Notes under the pieces: generated by a model | What the model saw: only the letters and a program-made list of their open reading frames with translations | Told to the model about the DNA's origin: nothing | Databases searched by the model: none | Translations under genes and position numbers: made by a program | Origin: Noviherbaspirillum pedocola | GTDB lineage: Bacteria > Pseudomonadota > Gammaproteobacteria > Burkholderiales > Burkholderiaceae_D | Assembly (NCBI RefSeq): GCF_016632335.1 | Contig: NZ_JAEPBG010000001.1 | Coordinates: forward strand, 558,001 to 622,000 | DNA: 64,000 nt | Reading direction: 5' to 3' | Shown: piece by piece, positions 1 through 9,222 of the stretch | Layout of the letters: each line of letters starts with the position of its first letter | Numbering within the stretch: position 1 is the first letter of the stretch

Positions 1-1205
1 CCCAATGCATCCTTGCCGGACTTCGCGCCATAGCCGTAGACCAGGTCGGCCTCGGCCAGGCTCGCCGACAAGGCTGCCTTCATCGTGCCCAGCTTCATCG
101 TGTTCGAGCGCGGCTCAAGCACCGCGAGGATGCGCGCGGCGCCGCCGGCCGCGGCGCGCAGGCCGGCCACTGTGGTGGCAATCGCGGTCGGATGATGGGC
201 GAAGTCATCGTAAACAGTGATGCCATCGACCACGCCGCGCACTTCCATGCGGCGCTTGACGCTGATGAATTTCGACAGCGAGGCGATCGCCTGCGCCGGC
301 GGCACGCCGACATGGCGCGCGGCGGCGATTGCGGCCAGCGCATTCAAACGGTTGTGCTCGCCCTGGATCTGCCACTGCACCCTGCCCTGCGGCACGCCGT
401 CGAAGGCGACATCGAAGCTGCCGTCGTGATGCGCTTCCAGCGTCCAGCCTTCGCCTTCGGCATTGCCAAAGATTTCGCGCTCGCTCCAGCAGCCGCGCGC
501 CAGCACCCGCTGCAGCGCCGGCTCGCGCGCATTCACCACGAGGCGGCCCACGCCGGGCACGGTGCGCACGAGATGATGGAACTGGGTCTCGATCGCGGCC
601 AGGTCCGGGAAGATGTCGGCATGGTCGTATTCGAGGTTGTTCAGGATGGCGGTGCGCGGCCGATAGTGGACGAACTTGCTGCGCTTGTCGAAGAAGGCGG
701 TGTCGTATTCATCGGCTTCGATGACGAAGAAGGCCGAATCCTCGCCTTCCTTGCCGCCGAGGCGCGCCGAGATGCCGAAGTTCATCGGCACGCCGCCGAT
801 CAGAAAGCCGGGCGCATAACCATTGTCTTCGAGGATCCACGCCAGCATTGACGAGGTGGTGGTCTTGCCATGGGTGCCGGCAACGGCCAGCACCCAGCGT
901 TTCGAAAGAATGTGCTCGCCTATCCATTGCGGGCCCGACATATAAGGCAGGCCGCGATTGAGAATTTCTTCCATCAATGGATTACCGCGCGAAACCACAT
1001 TGCCGATCACGTACAGATCCGGCTCCAGCGCCAGCTGCTCGACGCCGAATCCTTCGACGAGGTCTATGCCCTGCTGCTGCAATTGCGTGCTCATCGGCGG
1101 ATAGACATTGGCATCGCAGCCGGTGACCTTGTGCCCGGCCTGGCGCGCCAGCACTGCCAGGCCACCCATGAACGTGCCGCAAATGCCAAGGATATGTATA
1201 TGCAT
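1..1205 (-). CDS. mpl: UDP-N-acetylmuramate:L-Ala-gamma-D-Glu-meso-DAP ligase, C-terminus cut by window edge
   Basis: Mpl is the cytoplasmic murein-recycling ligase that attaches the tripeptide L-Ala-gamma-D-Glu-mDAP to UDP-MurNAc. About 401 codons are visible; the family is usually 450-470 residues, so some 50-60 residues lie beyond the window edge. The N-terminus has the glycine-rich start HILGICGTFMGG, the ATP P-loop AGTHGKTTT sits at about residues 109-117, and downstream are the Mur-ligase motifs EYDTAFF, NNLEYDHADIF and DDFAHHPTAI. The start is the ATG at 1205, directly before the conserved HIHILG segment. It is divergent from the gene at 1329, with a strongly palindromic 123-base gap between them. 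AmpD, another muropeptide-recycling enzyme, is encoded at 20.3 kb. Confidence 0.93.
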   Translation of the reverse strand, partial: MHIHILGICGTFMGGLAVLARQAGHKVTGCDANVYPPMSTQLQQQGIDLVEGFGVEQLALEPDLYVIGNVVSRGNPLMEEILNRGLPYMSGPQWIGEHILSKRWVLAVAGTHGKTTTSSMLAWILEDNGYAPGFLIGGVPMNFGISARLGGKEGEDSAFFVIEADEYDTAFFDKRSKFVHYRPRTAILNNLEYDHADIFPDLAAIETQFHHLVRTVPGVGRLVVNAREPALQRVLARGCWSEREIFGNAEGEGWTLEAHHDGSFDVAFDGVPQGRVQWQIQGEHNRLNALAAIAAARHVGVPPAQAIASLSKFISVKRRMEVRGVVDGITVYDDFAHHPTAIATTVAGLRAAAGGAARILAVLEPRSNTMKLGTMKAALSASLAEADLVYGYGAKSGKDAL

Positions 1206-1260
1206 TGTAGAATTTCGGATTCTTGAATAACGGGGAATTCTACCCGACCCACGGGTCCGG

Positions 1261-1303
1261 GGAGTCTGCGCGGCAGAGGCAAGGCGGCTGCCGCGCAGAC
1301 TCC
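1261..1303. repeat. 16-bp perfect inverted repeat in the divergent mpl promoter region
   Basis: Two 16-base arms (1261-1276 and 1288-1303) are exact reverse complements around an 11-base loop. The same gap also has an 8-base inverted repeat, GTAGAATT at 1207-1214 and AATTCTAC at 1236-1243. There is no T-run on either side, so a standard intrinsic terminator is unlikely. An operator, an mRNA leader structure or a remnant of a repeat element all remain possible. Confidence 0.75.
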
Positions 1304-1328
1304 TGGCCCGCGCCGCTCGATACCCACC

Positions 1329-1940
1329 ATGAATAACCATTCCAGCGAAACCGAACTGCTGCGGGCTGAAATCGCCGCCGCCGCCGCGCGCATGATCGCG
1401 GAAGATGGCGCCGATTACGGCAGCGCCAAGCGCCGCGCCGCGCGGCAGATACTCGGCGATGTCCGGGTCCGGGGCGACATCCTGCCCGACAATGCACAGA
1501 TAGAGGACGAAGTGCGGGTATACAACGAGCTGTTCCATTCCGATACGCAACCCGCGCGCCTGCTGCATCTGCGCAAGCTGGCCCTGCGCATCATGACCGA
1601 ACTCGCCGAGTTCTCACCTTATCTCACCGGCGCGGTGCTCAACGGCACCGCCGGCGAACAGTCCGATATCCACCTGCAGCTGTTCGTCGAAAGCGAAAAA
1701 GATGTCGAAATCTTCCTGATGAACCGCAATGTCGACTTCGAAGTTTCCGAGACCTCGCACTTTCACAAGCGCGGCGAGCCGGTGGAGACGCTGAGCTTCA
1801 TGCGCGACAACGAAGGCGTGCACCTCGCGCTGTTCAACTACAACGACCTGCGCGCTTCGCGCAAGGCCGATCCGGAACGTCCAGAGCGCGCCAACATCGA
1901 TGCGGTGCGCGCGCTGATCGAAGAGATGGGTGGCGCTTGA
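1329..1940 (+). CDS. conserved hypothetical protein, nucleotidyltransferase-like
   Basis: The protein has 203 residues, no signal peptide and no membrane segment. The N-terminal half is helical and charged (RRAARQILGDVRVRG). The middle, around residues 98-120, reads LTGAVLNGTAGEQSDIHLQL, which resembles the G-S/T-x-x-x-x-S-D-I-x-L core of minimal nucleotidyltransferases, but I cannot identify a confirmed third catalytic acidic residue. It lies just upstream of and overlaps the TlpA-like gene, so the two are probably co-transcribed. Its function is unknown; it is sometimes found next to mpl in related genomes (from memory, not checked). Confidence 0.8.
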   Translation: MNNHSSETELLRAEIAAAAARMIAEDGADYGSAKRRAARQILGDVRVRGDILPDNAQIEDEVRVYNELFHSDTQPARLLHLRKLALRIMTELAEFSPYLTGAVLNGTAGEQSDIHLQLFVESEKDVEIFLMNRNVDFEVSETSHFHKRGEPVETLSFMRDNEGVHLALFNYNDLRASRKADPERPERANIDAVRALIEEMGGA

Positions 1941-2452
1941 AGCGCGCTCTGCTGGCGGCCGTTGCTCTGCTCTTCGCCGTTGCCGGCGCCTGGTTCGGCA
2001 TGCACCGGGAAAAGGCCGCGACCGCATCGCCCGATGCCAGCGCCGTGTTCTACGCCAGCACGCTCAGCGACATGAACGGCAAGCCGGCTGCGCTGGCGCA
2101 ATGGCGGGGCAAGCCGCTCGTGGTGAACTTCTGGGCGACCTGGTGCGATCCCTGCGTCGAGGAGATGCCAGAGCTGTCGGCGCTGCAGGCGCAGCTGCAG
2201 CCGCGCAATATCCAGATCCTCGGCATCGGCGTCGATACTGCGGCCAACATCGCTGCTTTCGCCGACAAGTATCACATCGCCTACCCGGTGTACGTGGCCG
2301 GCATGGAAGGCAGCGAACTGTCGCGCCGGATGGGAAACCGCGCCGGCGGTCTGCCATTTACGGTGCTGATCGGCGCGGATGGCGCGGTGAAGCGGACGTG
2401 GCTGGGACGATTGAAGATGGATGATCTGCGCCGCGAACTCGATTCGCTATAA
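1937..2452 (+). CDS. TlpA/ResA-family thiol-disulfide oxidoreductase
   Basis: This is a membrane-anchored or secreted thioredoxin-fold protein of 171 residues. Residues 1-20 form a signal or anchor sequence (KRALLAAVALLFAVAGAWF), and the active site is WATWCDPC at about residues 66-73, in the TlpA/ResA style C-x-x-C. The cis-proline region GGLPFTVLI follows at about residues 138-146. It is likely a periplasmic reductant, for example in cytochrome c maturation or disulfide turnover. The proposed start is a TTG at 1937 that overlaps the stop of the preceding gene, indicating translational coupling; no in-frame ATG gives an intact signal sequence. Confidence 0.85.
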   Translation: MKRALLAAVALLFAVAGAWFGMHREKAATASPDASAVFYASTLSDMNGKPAALAQWRGKPLVVNFWATWCDPCVEEMPELSALQAQLQPRNIQILGIGVDTAANIAAFADKYHIAYPVYVAGMEGSELSRRMGNRAGGLPFTVLIGADGAVKRTWLGRLKMDDLRRELDSL

Positions 2453-2533
2453 GGTCATTTTTTCCATTTTCCTTGCCAACCATCAGCATAAGACGGCAAA
2501 ATGCCGCCAACATCGTCAAACGGATAGACCTCG

Positions 2534-2971
2534 ATGGCCAAAAAACTGCTGTTGCTCAATGGCCCCAACCTGAATCTGCTGGGTACGCGCGAGCCGCAAG
2601 TGTATGGATCGACCACCTTGGCCGATGTCGAGGAAGCAGCAAAAGCCCAGGCCAAGGACGCCGGGGCTGAGCTCCACAGCTATCAGAGCAATCATGAAGG
2701 CGAGCTGATCGACCGCATCCACGCGGCGCGGACCGACGGCACCGACGCCATCATCATCAATCCCGGTGGACTCACGCATACCAGCGTGTCGCTGCGCGAT
2801 GCGCTGGCCGGGGTCGCGATTCCGTTCGTGGAGGTGCATATCTCGAATATCCACCGGCGCGAAGCCTTCCGTCACAAGTCCTATCTGTCCGACGTCGCCG
2901 TCGGCGTGATCTGCGGACTGGGCGTGGGAGGCTATCGCGCCGCAATCGCGCATGCGCTCACGGCGATGTAG
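2534..2971 (+). CDS. aroQ: type II 3-dehydroquinate dehydratase
   Basis: AroQ catalyses the trans-dehydration of 3-dehydroquinate to 3-dehydroshikimate in the shikimate pathway. The 145-residue length is typical of the dodecameric type II enzyme. Recognisable motifs are [16 protein letters not shown] near the N-terminus (flexible catalytic loop with its arginine), [16 protein letters not shown] with the substrate-binding region, and [17 protein letters not shown] containing the catalytic histidine. It is followed by an intrinsic terminator at 2997-3023 and then by accBC, a common order in Burkholderiales. Confidence 0.96.
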   Translation: MAKKLLLLNGPNLNLLGTREPQVYGSTTLADVEEAAKAQAKDAGAELHSYQSNHEGELIDRIHAARTDGTDAIIINPGGLTHTSVSLRDALAGVAIPFVEVHISNIHRREAFRHKSYLSDVAVGVICGLGVGGYRAAIAHALTAM

Positions 2972-2996
2972 TCTCCGGCAAGTATTCCGATATCAG

Positions 2997-3023
2997 GCGG
3001 CGGATTCATCCGCCGCATTTTTT
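2997..3023 (+). terminator. intrinsic terminator after aroQ
   Basis: An 8-bp GC-rich stem (GCGGCGGA / TCCGCCGC) around a TTCA loop is followed by A and six T residues. It lies 25 bases after the aroQ stop and before accB, so accBC probably has its own promoter. Confidence 0.8.
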
Positions 3024-3050
3024 GCATAAAAGTATTTTTGAGGGGTTCCC

Positions 3051-3509
3051 ATGGATTTACGCAAACTGAAGACCTTGATTGACCTGGTCGCAGAATCAGA
3101 CATCGCCGAGCTCGAAGTCACCGAAGGCGAAAGCAAGGTCAGGATCGTGAAATCCTCGGCGGCTGCGCAGCATCAGGTCGTGATGATGCCGCAGGCGATG
3201 GGCGCATCGGCGCCGGCAATGAGCGCCCCCGCCGCGCCGGCCGTTGCCGCGCCGGCCGCGGAAGCCGCGCCGACCGGCCACGTGGTCAAGTCGCCGATGG
3301 TGGGCACCTTCTACCGCGCCGCCGCGCCGGGCGCAGCGCCTTTCGTCGATGTCGGCTCCACCGTGAAGGAAGGCGACACGCTGTGCATCATCGAGGCGAT
3401 GAAACTGTTGAACGAGATCGATGCCGACGCTTCCGGCGTGATCCAGCAAATCCTGGTCGAGAACGGCCAGCCCGTCGAATACGGTCAGCCGCTGTTCATC
3501 ATCGGATGA
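3051..3509 (+). CDS. accB: acetyl-CoA carboxylase biotin carboxyl carrier protein
   Basis: AccB carries the biotin that shuttles carboxyl groups between AccC and the carboxyltransferase in the first step of fatty acid synthesis. The protein has 152 residues: an N-terminal helical segment ([20 protein letters not shown]), an Ala/Pro-rich linker at about residues 50-78, and a C-terminal biotinyl domain from [12 protein letters not shown] onward. The biotin acceptor lysine is in the motif EAMKLLNEI at about residues 115-123. It is followed directly by accC on the same strand. Confidence 0.97.
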   Translation: MDLRKLKTLIDLVAESDIAELEVTEGESKVRIVKSSAAAQHQVVMMPQAMGASAPAMSAPAAPAVAAPAAEAAPTGHVVKSPMVGTFYRAAAPGAAPFVDVGSTVKEGDTLCIIEAMKLLNEIDADASGVIQQILVENGQPVEYGQPLFIIG

Positions 3510-3578
3510 GACCGGGCGCGCCGCCATGCCGGCGGCGCCCTTCCCGCTCATCCTCAACGCTGACATTCCCCAACCAAC

Positions 3579-4946
3579 ATGTTTGAAAAAATCCTCATTG
3601 CCAATCGCGGCGAAATCGCCCTGCGCATCCAGCGCGCCTGCCGCGAGCTGGGCATCAAGACCGTGGTGCTGTACTCGGAAGCCGACCGCGAGGCGAAGTA
3701 TGTGAAGCTGGCCGATGAATCGGTCTGCATCGGCCCGGCGCCCTCGGCGCAGAGCTATCTGTCGATGCCGGCCATCATCAGCGCCGCCGAAGTCACCGAT
3801 GCCGAAGCGATCCATCCCGGCTATGGCTTCCTTTCCGAGAATGCCGACTTCGCCGAGCGCGTCGAGCAATCCGGCTTTACCTTCATTGGTCCGCGTCCGG
3901 ACTCGATCCGCCTGATGGGCGACAAGGTCTCGGCCAAGCAGGCGATGATCAAGGCCGGCGTGCCCTGCGTGCCCGGCTCGGACGGCGCGCTGCCGGACGA
4001 TCCGAAGGAAATCATCCGCATTGCGCGTCGCATCGGCTATCCGGTGATCATCAAGGCCGCCGGCGGCGGCGGCGGTCGCGGCATGCGCGTGGTGCATACC
4101 GAGGCGGCGCTGCTGTCCGCAGTGACGATGACCCGCACTGAAGCCGGCACCGCCTTCGGCAATCCCGAGGTCTACATGGAGAAGTACCTGGAGAATCCGC
4201 GTCACGTGGAAATCCAGATACTGGCCGATGAATTCAAGAACGCGGTCTGGCTCGGCGAGCGCGATTGCTCGATGCAGCGCCGGCACCAGAAGGTAATCGA
4301 GGAAGCGCCGGCGATCGGTATTCCGCGCAAGCTGATCGAGCGCATCGGCGACCGCTGCGCCGAAGCCTGCCGCCGCATCGGCTACCGCGGCGCCGGCACC
4401 TTCGAATTCCTGTACGAGAACGGCGAGTTCTACTTCATCGAAATGAATACCCGTATTCAGGTCGAGCATCCGGTAACGGAAATGATCACCGGCATCGACC
4501 TGGTGCAGGAACAGATCCGTATCGCCTGCGGCGAGAAGCTGCGCTTCCGCCAGCGCGACGTGGAGCTCAAGGGTCATGCGATCGAGTGCCGCATCAATGC
4601 CGAAGATCCGTTCAAGTTCACGCCGTCGCCGGGACGCATCGTGTCCTGGCATGCGCCGGGCGGCCCCGGCGTGCGCGTGGACTCGCATGCCTATGCCGGC
4701 TATTACGTGCCGCCGAATTACGACTCGATGGTCGGCAAGGTCATCACCTACGGCGCCACCCGCGAACAGGCGATCCGGCGCATGGAGATTGCGCTGTCGG
4801 AAATGGTGGTCGAAGGCATACAGACCAACATCCCGCTGCATCGCGAGCTGATGGTGGATGCCCGCTTCATCGAAGGCGGCACCAATATCCACTACCTCGA
4901 GCAAAAGCTCGCAGCCAAGCCCGATCTGAAGCGCGACGCCGGCTGA
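3579..4946 (+). CDS. accC: acetyl-CoA carboxylase, biotin carboxylase subunit
   Basis: AccC carboxylates the biotin of AccB using ATP and bicarbonate. At 455 residues it has the normal length. Seen in order are the N-terminal motif [14 protein letters not shown], the glycine-rich ATP-grasp loop [12 protein letters not shown] at about residues 159-170, the catalytic region [16 protein letters not shown] at about 287-302, and the C-terminal biotin-carboxylase domain ([12 protein letters not shown]). The 69-base gap after accB carries a GC-rich imperfect hairpin (3514-3540) without a T-run, which may stabilise the accB message or adjust the AccB:AccC ratio; that role is inference. Confidence 0.97.
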   Translation: MFEKILIANRGEIALRIQRACRELGIKTVVLYSEADREAKYVKLADESVCIGPAPSAQSYLSMPAIISAAEVTDAEAIHPGYGFLSENADFAERVEQSGFTFIGPRPDSIRLMGDKVSAKQAMIKAGVPCVPGSDGALPDDPKEIIRIARRIGYPVIIKAAGGGGGRGMRVVHTEAALLSAVTMTRTEAGTAFGNPEVYMEKYLENPRHVEIQILADEFKNAVWLGERDCSMQRRHQKVIEEAPAIGIPRKLIERIGDRCAEACRRIGYRGAGTFEFLYENGEFYFIEMNTRIQVEHPVTEMITGIDLVQEQIRIACGEKLRFRQRDVELKGHAIECRINAEDPFKFTPSPGRIVSWHAPGGPGVRVDSHAYAGYYVPPNYDSMVGKVITYGATREQAIRRMEIALSEMVVEGIQTNIPLHRELMVDARFIEGGTNIHYLEQKLAAKPDLKRDAG

Positions 4947-5006
4947 GGCGATCTGTTATATATAGTGGAACGATCGCGGGGCCTGCAATCCGGGACCCGC
5001 ACAAGC

Positions 5007-5029
5007 AGGCCAGGGCAACGCCCTGGCCT
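5007..5029 (+). terminator. hairpin after accC, probable terminator
   Basis: A perfect 10-bp stem (AGGCCAGGGC / GCCCTGGCCT) with an AAC loop lies 60 bases after accC. The following bases are only moderately T-rich (CATCCATTTT), so termination may be partial and prmA may be partly read through from accBC. Confidence 0.5.
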
Positions 5030-5070
5030 CATCCATTTTGCGATGAATCATCAACATCACCGAGGCAAGC

Positions 5071-5991
5071 ATGAGCTGGACTGAAATCGTGATCGAAGTG
5101 CCGCTGCAGCAGGCCGAGGCGCTTTCCGATGCGCTGATGGAAGCCGGCGCATTGTCGGTCTCCGTCGAAGACGCGGACGAAGGCACCGAGGCCGAGCGCC
5201 CGCTGTTCGGCGAGCCGGGCATGGAGCCTGAGCAGGAAGCCTGGGAACACAGCCGTGTCGTCGCGCTGGCCGATGCCGATGCCGACCATGCCGCGCTCAT
5301 TGCCGAAGCCTTCGCCGCCTGCGGCATCGATCCGGCCGGCGCCAAAACCACGCTGCGTGAAGTCGCCGAGCAGGACTGGGTGCGACTGACGCAGTCGCAA
5401 TTCGAGCCGATGCAGATCGGCAGGAATATCTGGGTCGTGCCGAGCTGGCATGACGCGCCCGACCCGAATGCGCTGGTGCTGGAACTCGATCCGGGCCTGG
5501 CCTTCGGCACCGGCAGCCATCCGACCACGCGCCTGTGCATGGAATGGCTGGAAGCGCATGCCCCGAAGGGACTCTCGGTGCTCGACTACGGTTGCGGCTC
5601 CGGCATTCTGGCCATGGTCGCGGCCAAGCTCGGCGCGAGCGCGACCATCGGCGTGGACATTGATGCGCAAGCCATCGAGGCGGCGCGATTCAATGCCGAG
5701 CGCAACGCTTGCGACATCAGCTTCTTCGTTCCCGACGATTTCGCCGCGCGCGGTGACGAGCGCTTCGACGTGGTGGTGGCCAACATCCTGTCCAATCCGC
5801 TGAAGCTGATGGCGCCGATGCTGTGCGGTCGTGTCGCTCCCGGCGGCGCGCTGGTCCTGTCCGGCGTGCTGGCGCGCCAGGCCGATGAAGTCATTGCCGC
5901 CTACGCGCCCTATCTGCCGCTGAGCGTCTGGGCCGAACGCGACGGCTGGGTCGCACTGGCGGGACGTAGCGCCGCGCAGGCCGCAAGCTGA
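5071..5991 (+). CDS. prmA: ribosomal protein L11 methyltransferase
   Basis: PrmA trimethylates ribosomal protein L11 using S-adenosylmethionine. The 306-residue protein begins [21 protein letters not shown], matching the PrmA N-terminal substrate-binding domain, followed by a class I methyltransferase fold. SAM-binding motif I is [20 protein letters not shown] at about residues 170-189; the preceding [11 protein letters not shown] and the later [10 protein letters not shown] are also PrmA signatures. It is followed 5 bases later by a zinc-finger protein gene, so the two are probably co-transcribed. Confidence 0.95.
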   Translation: MSWTEIVIEVPLQQAEALSDALMEAGALSVSVEDADEGTEAERPLFGEPGMEPEQEAWEHSRVVALADADADHAALIAEAFAACGIDPAGAKTTLREVAEQDWVRLTQSQFEPMQIGRNIWVVPSWHDAPDPNALVLELDPGLAFGTGSHPTTRLCMEWLEAHAPKGLSVLDYGCGSGILAMVAAKLGASATIGVDIDAQAIEAARFNAERNACDISFFVPDDFAARGDERFDVVVANILSNPLKLMAPMLCGRVAPGGALVLSGVLARQADEVIAAYAPYLPLSVWAERDGWVALAGRSAAQAAS

Positions 5992-5996
5992 CCGCC

Positions 5997-7280
5997 ATGG
6001 TGCTCGCCACGCGCTGCCCGCATTGCCGCACCACGTTCCGCGTGGTGCAGGATCAGCTCAAGCTGCGCGGCGGCCTGGTGCGTTGCGGCGCCTGCAAGGA
6101 AATCTTCAACGGCGTGGAAAATCTGCTGCGGCCGACACAGCCACCGCAGGAGCGAGCGGAGAAGCCGGTCGAGCCGGAGTCAGCGCAGCATCAGCCAGGG
6201 GCGAACGGCGCTGCTGGCGATGACATGGCAACGCGGAATGCGCCGCAGTCGGACAACACCGACAAAGCCGTGGCGCCGCCGGATGCAGGGCCGGACACGG
6301 CGCAGCCACCGTCGGAGGACGCGGCATCTGCAGCCACCGTCCCCGCGCCGTCATCCATCCCGACCGAACCCGTCGCCGGGCAGCCACCCGATCCCTTGCT
6401 GCGCATGACGCTGATGGATTTCTCGCATGCGTACGAGGATCAACCTGGCGATGAGTCGGAGAACCGGCACGAAGACCAGCCCACGAATCAAGCGAATGTG
6501 CAGGCCGAGTCAGTAAGTGCACCGGCGTCGATCAGCATGCCCGGTCCTGTACCGACGACCATCATGACGGCGCCGCATCCGATGCAAGCGGATTTCGCGT
6601 TGCCGCGCATGCCGGCGCAGCGCGCGCCGATGCCGAGCGCCAACGATGATGAGCTCGGTCGCGCCATTGATGAACTCAAGCGCAAGCCCTGGCGCGGCAC
6701 GCAGGCCAAGCCGGCGCGACCGGACGAGGATGCCATCGATGCGCTGGACTCGAACGAGCCGCAATTCATCGCGCATGCGACACGGCGCGAGCGCCGCGAC
6801 AGGACGACAAACATCGCGCTCGGCGCAGGCTCGGCCGTGCTGGCGCTGTTGCTGCTGTTTCAGGCGCTCTACACCTGGCGCGTCGAACTGGCCTCCACAC
6901 TGCCGGGCGCGGCGCCGCTATTGAAGCGCGGCTGCGCCCTGTTCGGCTGCCACATCGGTTTGCCGGCGCGCATCGATCAGGTCACCATCGAATCGAGCGA
7001 ATTGCAGGCGTTGCCGAATGCGACCGACACCTTCGCGCTGATCGCGCTGCTGCGCAATCGCGCCAGCGTCGCGCAGCAATGGCCCAATCTCGAACTCACG
7101 CTCAATGACGTCGATGAGCACGCGATCGCGCGCCGCGTATTCACGCCGCGCGACTATCTCCCGGCTGGGCAGGATCCGGAACAAGGCTTTGCGCCAACTT
7201 CGGAGCAGTCGCTGAAGCTGGTGTTCTCGCTGTCGCAGCTCAAGGCCTCGGGCTATCGCGTCTACCTGTTTTATCCCTGA
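5997..7280 (+). CDS. zinc-finger (MJ0042-type) / DUF3426 membrane protein
   Basis: The 427-residue protein starts with a zinc-ribbon, CPHC...CGAC at residues 8-37, of the MJ0042 finger type (TRCPHCRTTFRVVQDQL, LVRCGACKEIFNG). A long, low-complexity Pro/Ala/Gln-rich linker covers about residues 45-260. One transmembrane segment (IALGAGSAVLALLLLFQALY) lies at about residues 274-293, and a C-terminal DUF3426-like domain follows (KRGCALFGCHIGLP ... QVTIESSELQALP). Cytoplasmic finger and periplasmic domain is the likely topology. This gene commonly follows prmA in betaproteobacteria; the function is not established. Confidence 0.85.
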   Translation: MVLATRCPHCRTTFRVVQDQLKLRGGLVRCGACKEIFNGVENLLRPTQPPQERAEKPVEPESAQHQPGANGAAGDDMATRNAPQSDNTDKAVAPPDAGPDTAQPPSEDAASAATVPAPSSIPTEPVAGQPPDPLLRMTLMDFSHAYEDQPGDESENRHEDQPTNQANVQAESVSAPASISMPGPVPTTIMTAPHPMQADFALPRMPAQRAPMPSANDDELGRAIDELKRKPWRGTQAKPARPDEDAIDALDSNEPQFIAHATRRERRDRTTNIALGAGSAVLALLLLFQALYTWRVELASTLPGAAPLLKRGCALFGCHIGLPARIDQVTIESSELQALPNATDTFALIALLRNRASVAQQWPNLELTLNDVDEHAIARRVFTPRDYLPAGQDPEQGFAPTSEQSLKLVFSLSQLKASGYRVYLFYP

Positions 7281-7306
7281 TTTCCAACCTTCCAATCGGA
7301 TTTCTC

Positions 7307-8239
7307 ATGACTTCCCTTATCTGCGGCTCGCTCGCTTTCGATAGCATCATGTCCTTCGGCGGCCGCTTTTCCGAAGCGCTGCTCGCCGATCAACTGCACA
7401 AGATCAACGTCGCCTTCCTGGTGCCGACGCTGCGGCGCGAATACGGCGGCTGCGCCGGCAACATCGCCTACAACCTGAAGCTGCTCGGCGGTGATCCGCT
7501 GATCATGGCCACGCTTGGGCAGGACGGCGCGCCCTATCTCGAGCGCCTGCAGGGGCTGGAAATTTCGCAGCGCTGCGTGCGCACCGTTGCTGACGCCTAT
7601 ACCGCGCAAGCCTTCATCACCACCGATGCGGCCAGCAACCAGATCACCGCCTTTCATCCGGGCGCGATGACGCTGTCGCATCAGAACCGCATCAGTGACG
7701 CCGGTCCGGTGAAGCTGGCCATCATCGCGCCGGACGGCCGCGACGGCATGCTGCAGCATGCGCAGCAATGCGCCGAAGCCGGCGTTCCCTTCATCTTCGA
7801 CCCGGGCCAGGGCATGCCGATGTTCGACGGACCGGAGCTGATTCGCTTTATCGAACTCGCGACCTGGGTGGCGGTCAATGACTACGAAGCCGAACTCCTG
7901 ACCAGTCGCACCGGCCTGTCGCTCCAACAGATCGCCGAGCGCGTCGATGCGCTGGTCGTTACCCTGGGCGAGCAAGGCGCGCATATCCATGCCGATGGCA
8001 AGCGCTTCGACATTCCCTGCGTGCCGGTGGAAAACATCGTCGACCCGACCGGCTGCGGCGACGCTTTCCGCGCCGGCATGCTGCATGGACTATCGATGGG
8101 CATGGACTGGGAAACCACCGGCCGCATCGCCAGCCTGATGGGCGCGATCAAGATCGCTCACCAGGGCGGCCAGAACCATGCGCCTTCGCTGGCGGAAATC
8201 GAAGAGCGCTTCCAGGGAGCATTCGGCTACCGTTTCTGA
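7307..8239 (+). CDS. PfkB-family carbohydrate/nucleoside kinase
   Basis: A 310-residue ribokinase-fold sugar or nucleoside kinase. The N-terminal region has GGCAGNIAYNLKLLGGDP, typical of substrate binding in PfkB kinases, and the C-terminal signature DPTGCGDAFRAGML at about residues 245-258 includes the catalytic aspartate and the anion hole. It resembles the adenosine-kinase-like members annotated in Burkholderiales, but the substrate cannot be read from the sequence. The gene begins 26 bases after the DUF3426 gene and precedes a small lipoprotein gene on the same strand. Confidence 0.85.
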   Translation: MTSLICGSLAFDSIMSFGGRFSEALLADQLHKINVAFLVPTLRREYGGCAGNIAYNLKLLGGDPLIMATLGQDGAPYLERLQGLEISQRCVRTVADAYTAQAFITTDAASNQITAFHPGAMTLSHQNRISDAGPVKLAIIAPDGRDGMLQHAQQCAEAGVPFIFDPGQGMPMFDGPELIRFIELATWVAVNDYEAELLTSRTGLSLQQIAERVDALVVTLGEQGAHIHADGKRFDIPCVPVENIVDPTGCGDAFRAGMLHGLSMGMDWETTGRIASLMGAIKIAHQGGQNHAPSLAEIEERFQGAFGYRF

Positions 8240-8263
8240 ATCGATGGCGCTGCGGAGGCACAC

Positions 8264-8557
8264 ATGCGCAAGCTGTTGGGGCTGGCACTGACCATGATTG
8301 CCGTGGCGGGCTGCGCCGACGCGCGCAAGCCGGCGCCAGTCTATTCAACCGAAGGAACCACGAGCGTGCGCGTCGGCGTAGTGAATGCGGTGCTGCCGCC
8401 GGCCGAGGCTGGCGCGCCGCCGCGCCTGCTGCTGCGCTATGACGATGGCGGCAGCGCGACGATCGCCACGTCGCAGGCCCATGCCTTTCTTGCGGGAGAC
8501 CGGGTACGCGTCGTTACGCGACGCAATGCCATCGATATTGAAAAGTTTGGACCGTAA
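8264..8557 (+). CDS. small predicted lipoprotein
   Basis: A 97-residue protein with a lipoprotein signal, MRKLLGLALTMIAVAGC, whose lipobox VAGC would give a lipidated cysteine at residue 17. The mature part is a short beta-rich domain (SVRVGVVNAVLPP ... RVRVVTRRNAIDIEKFG), resembling small outer-membrane lipoproteins of the SlyB/OmpA-linker kind only in general layout. A plausible ribosome site GGAGG lies upstream of the ATG. Function unknown. Confidence 0.7.
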   Translation: MRKLLGLALTMIAVAGCADARKPAPVYSTEGTTSVRVGVVNAVLPPAEAGAPPRLLLRYDDGGSATIATSQAHAFLAGDRVRVVTRRNAIDIEKFGP

Positions 8558-8587
8558 TACGCTGCGCGCTGCCGGGGCGCGCCAGGA

Positions 8588-9130
8588 TCAGGCCAAGGGC
8601 AGCAGGATCGCGCCGATCAGACGCAATGCGATCTGCAGAAGGATGAAAGCCACCAGCGGCGACAGGTCGATGCCGCCCAGCGGCGGAATGATGCGACGCA
8701 GGGGACGCATCAGCGGCTCGTTGAGCGCGCGCACCACCGGCGCCAGCGGCGCCTGAGGATTGACCCAGCTGAAGATCACCTCAATGAGCAGCAGGCCCAT
8801 GAAGCCATAGACAGCCCATTGCAGCACGCGAACCAGGGACAGCACCAGAAGCATCTGGATATTGAGTCCCATCATCAATGCCAGCTCGATGGCCATCGCC
8901 GCCAGCGCGACCAGGTAGGTGCCAATCAGGCTTGCCCAGTCATAACCGCCCCGGCCGGGAATCAGCTTGCGTAAAGGCTGCACCAGCCAATCGCTGAGCT
9001 GGTACATGAAATGGCCGAGAGAGTATGGCGGTCGCACACGGACCGCCTGCATCCAGAAGCGCAGCAGCATGATGCCGCCGAGGAGCACGGCGACGGTATC
9101 GACAATCAATCCAACAATGCTGTAGAGCAC
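8588..9130 (-). CDS. YggT family integral membrane protein
   Basis: A 180-residue inner-membrane protein made of two YggT repeats, each with hydrophobic helices followed by a P-L-R-R/K-x-I-P motif: [15 protein letters not shown] and [18 protein letters not shown]. The proposed start is a GTG at 9130 (residues [12 protein letters not shown]), preceded by a GAGGGGGA ribosome site; an upstream in-frame ATG would add 41 residues that read through a terminator hairpin. YggT proteins are linked by homology to envelope or osmotic functions, without a defined activity. Confidence 0.88.
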   Translation of the reverse strand: MLYSIVGLIVDTVAVLLGGIMLLRFWMQAVRVRPPYSLGHFMYQLSDWLVQPLRKLIPGRGGYDWASLIGTYLVALAAMAIELALMMGLNIQMLLVLSLVRVLQWAVYGFMGLLLIEVIFSWVNPQAPLAPVVRALNEPLMRPLRRIIPPLGGIDLSPLVAFILLQIALRLIGAILLPLA

Positions 9131-9145
9131 AGCTTCCCCCTCATG

Positions 9146-9181
9146 AAAAACCCGCTGTGCGACTTTCGGCCACACAGCGGG
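9146..9181 (-). terminator. intrinsic terminator of the histone-like gene
   Basis: On the minus strand, CCCGCTGTG and CACAGCGGG form a stem followed by five T residues. It lies between the stop of the histone-like gene (9223) and the YggT start (9130). Confidence 0.8.
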
Positions 9182-9222
9182 CATTGTGCCCGAAGTCCTT
9201 CGGGCTTCCAAGGCAGCGGGTC

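Noticed and set aside
3096-4904. 602-residue minus-strand ORF opposite accBC
   Set aside because: Antisense shadow of two conserved genes.
4955-4972. TTATATATAGTGG after accC as an NrdR box
   Set aside because: Only a half-site, single and not upstream of a nucleotide-reductase gene.
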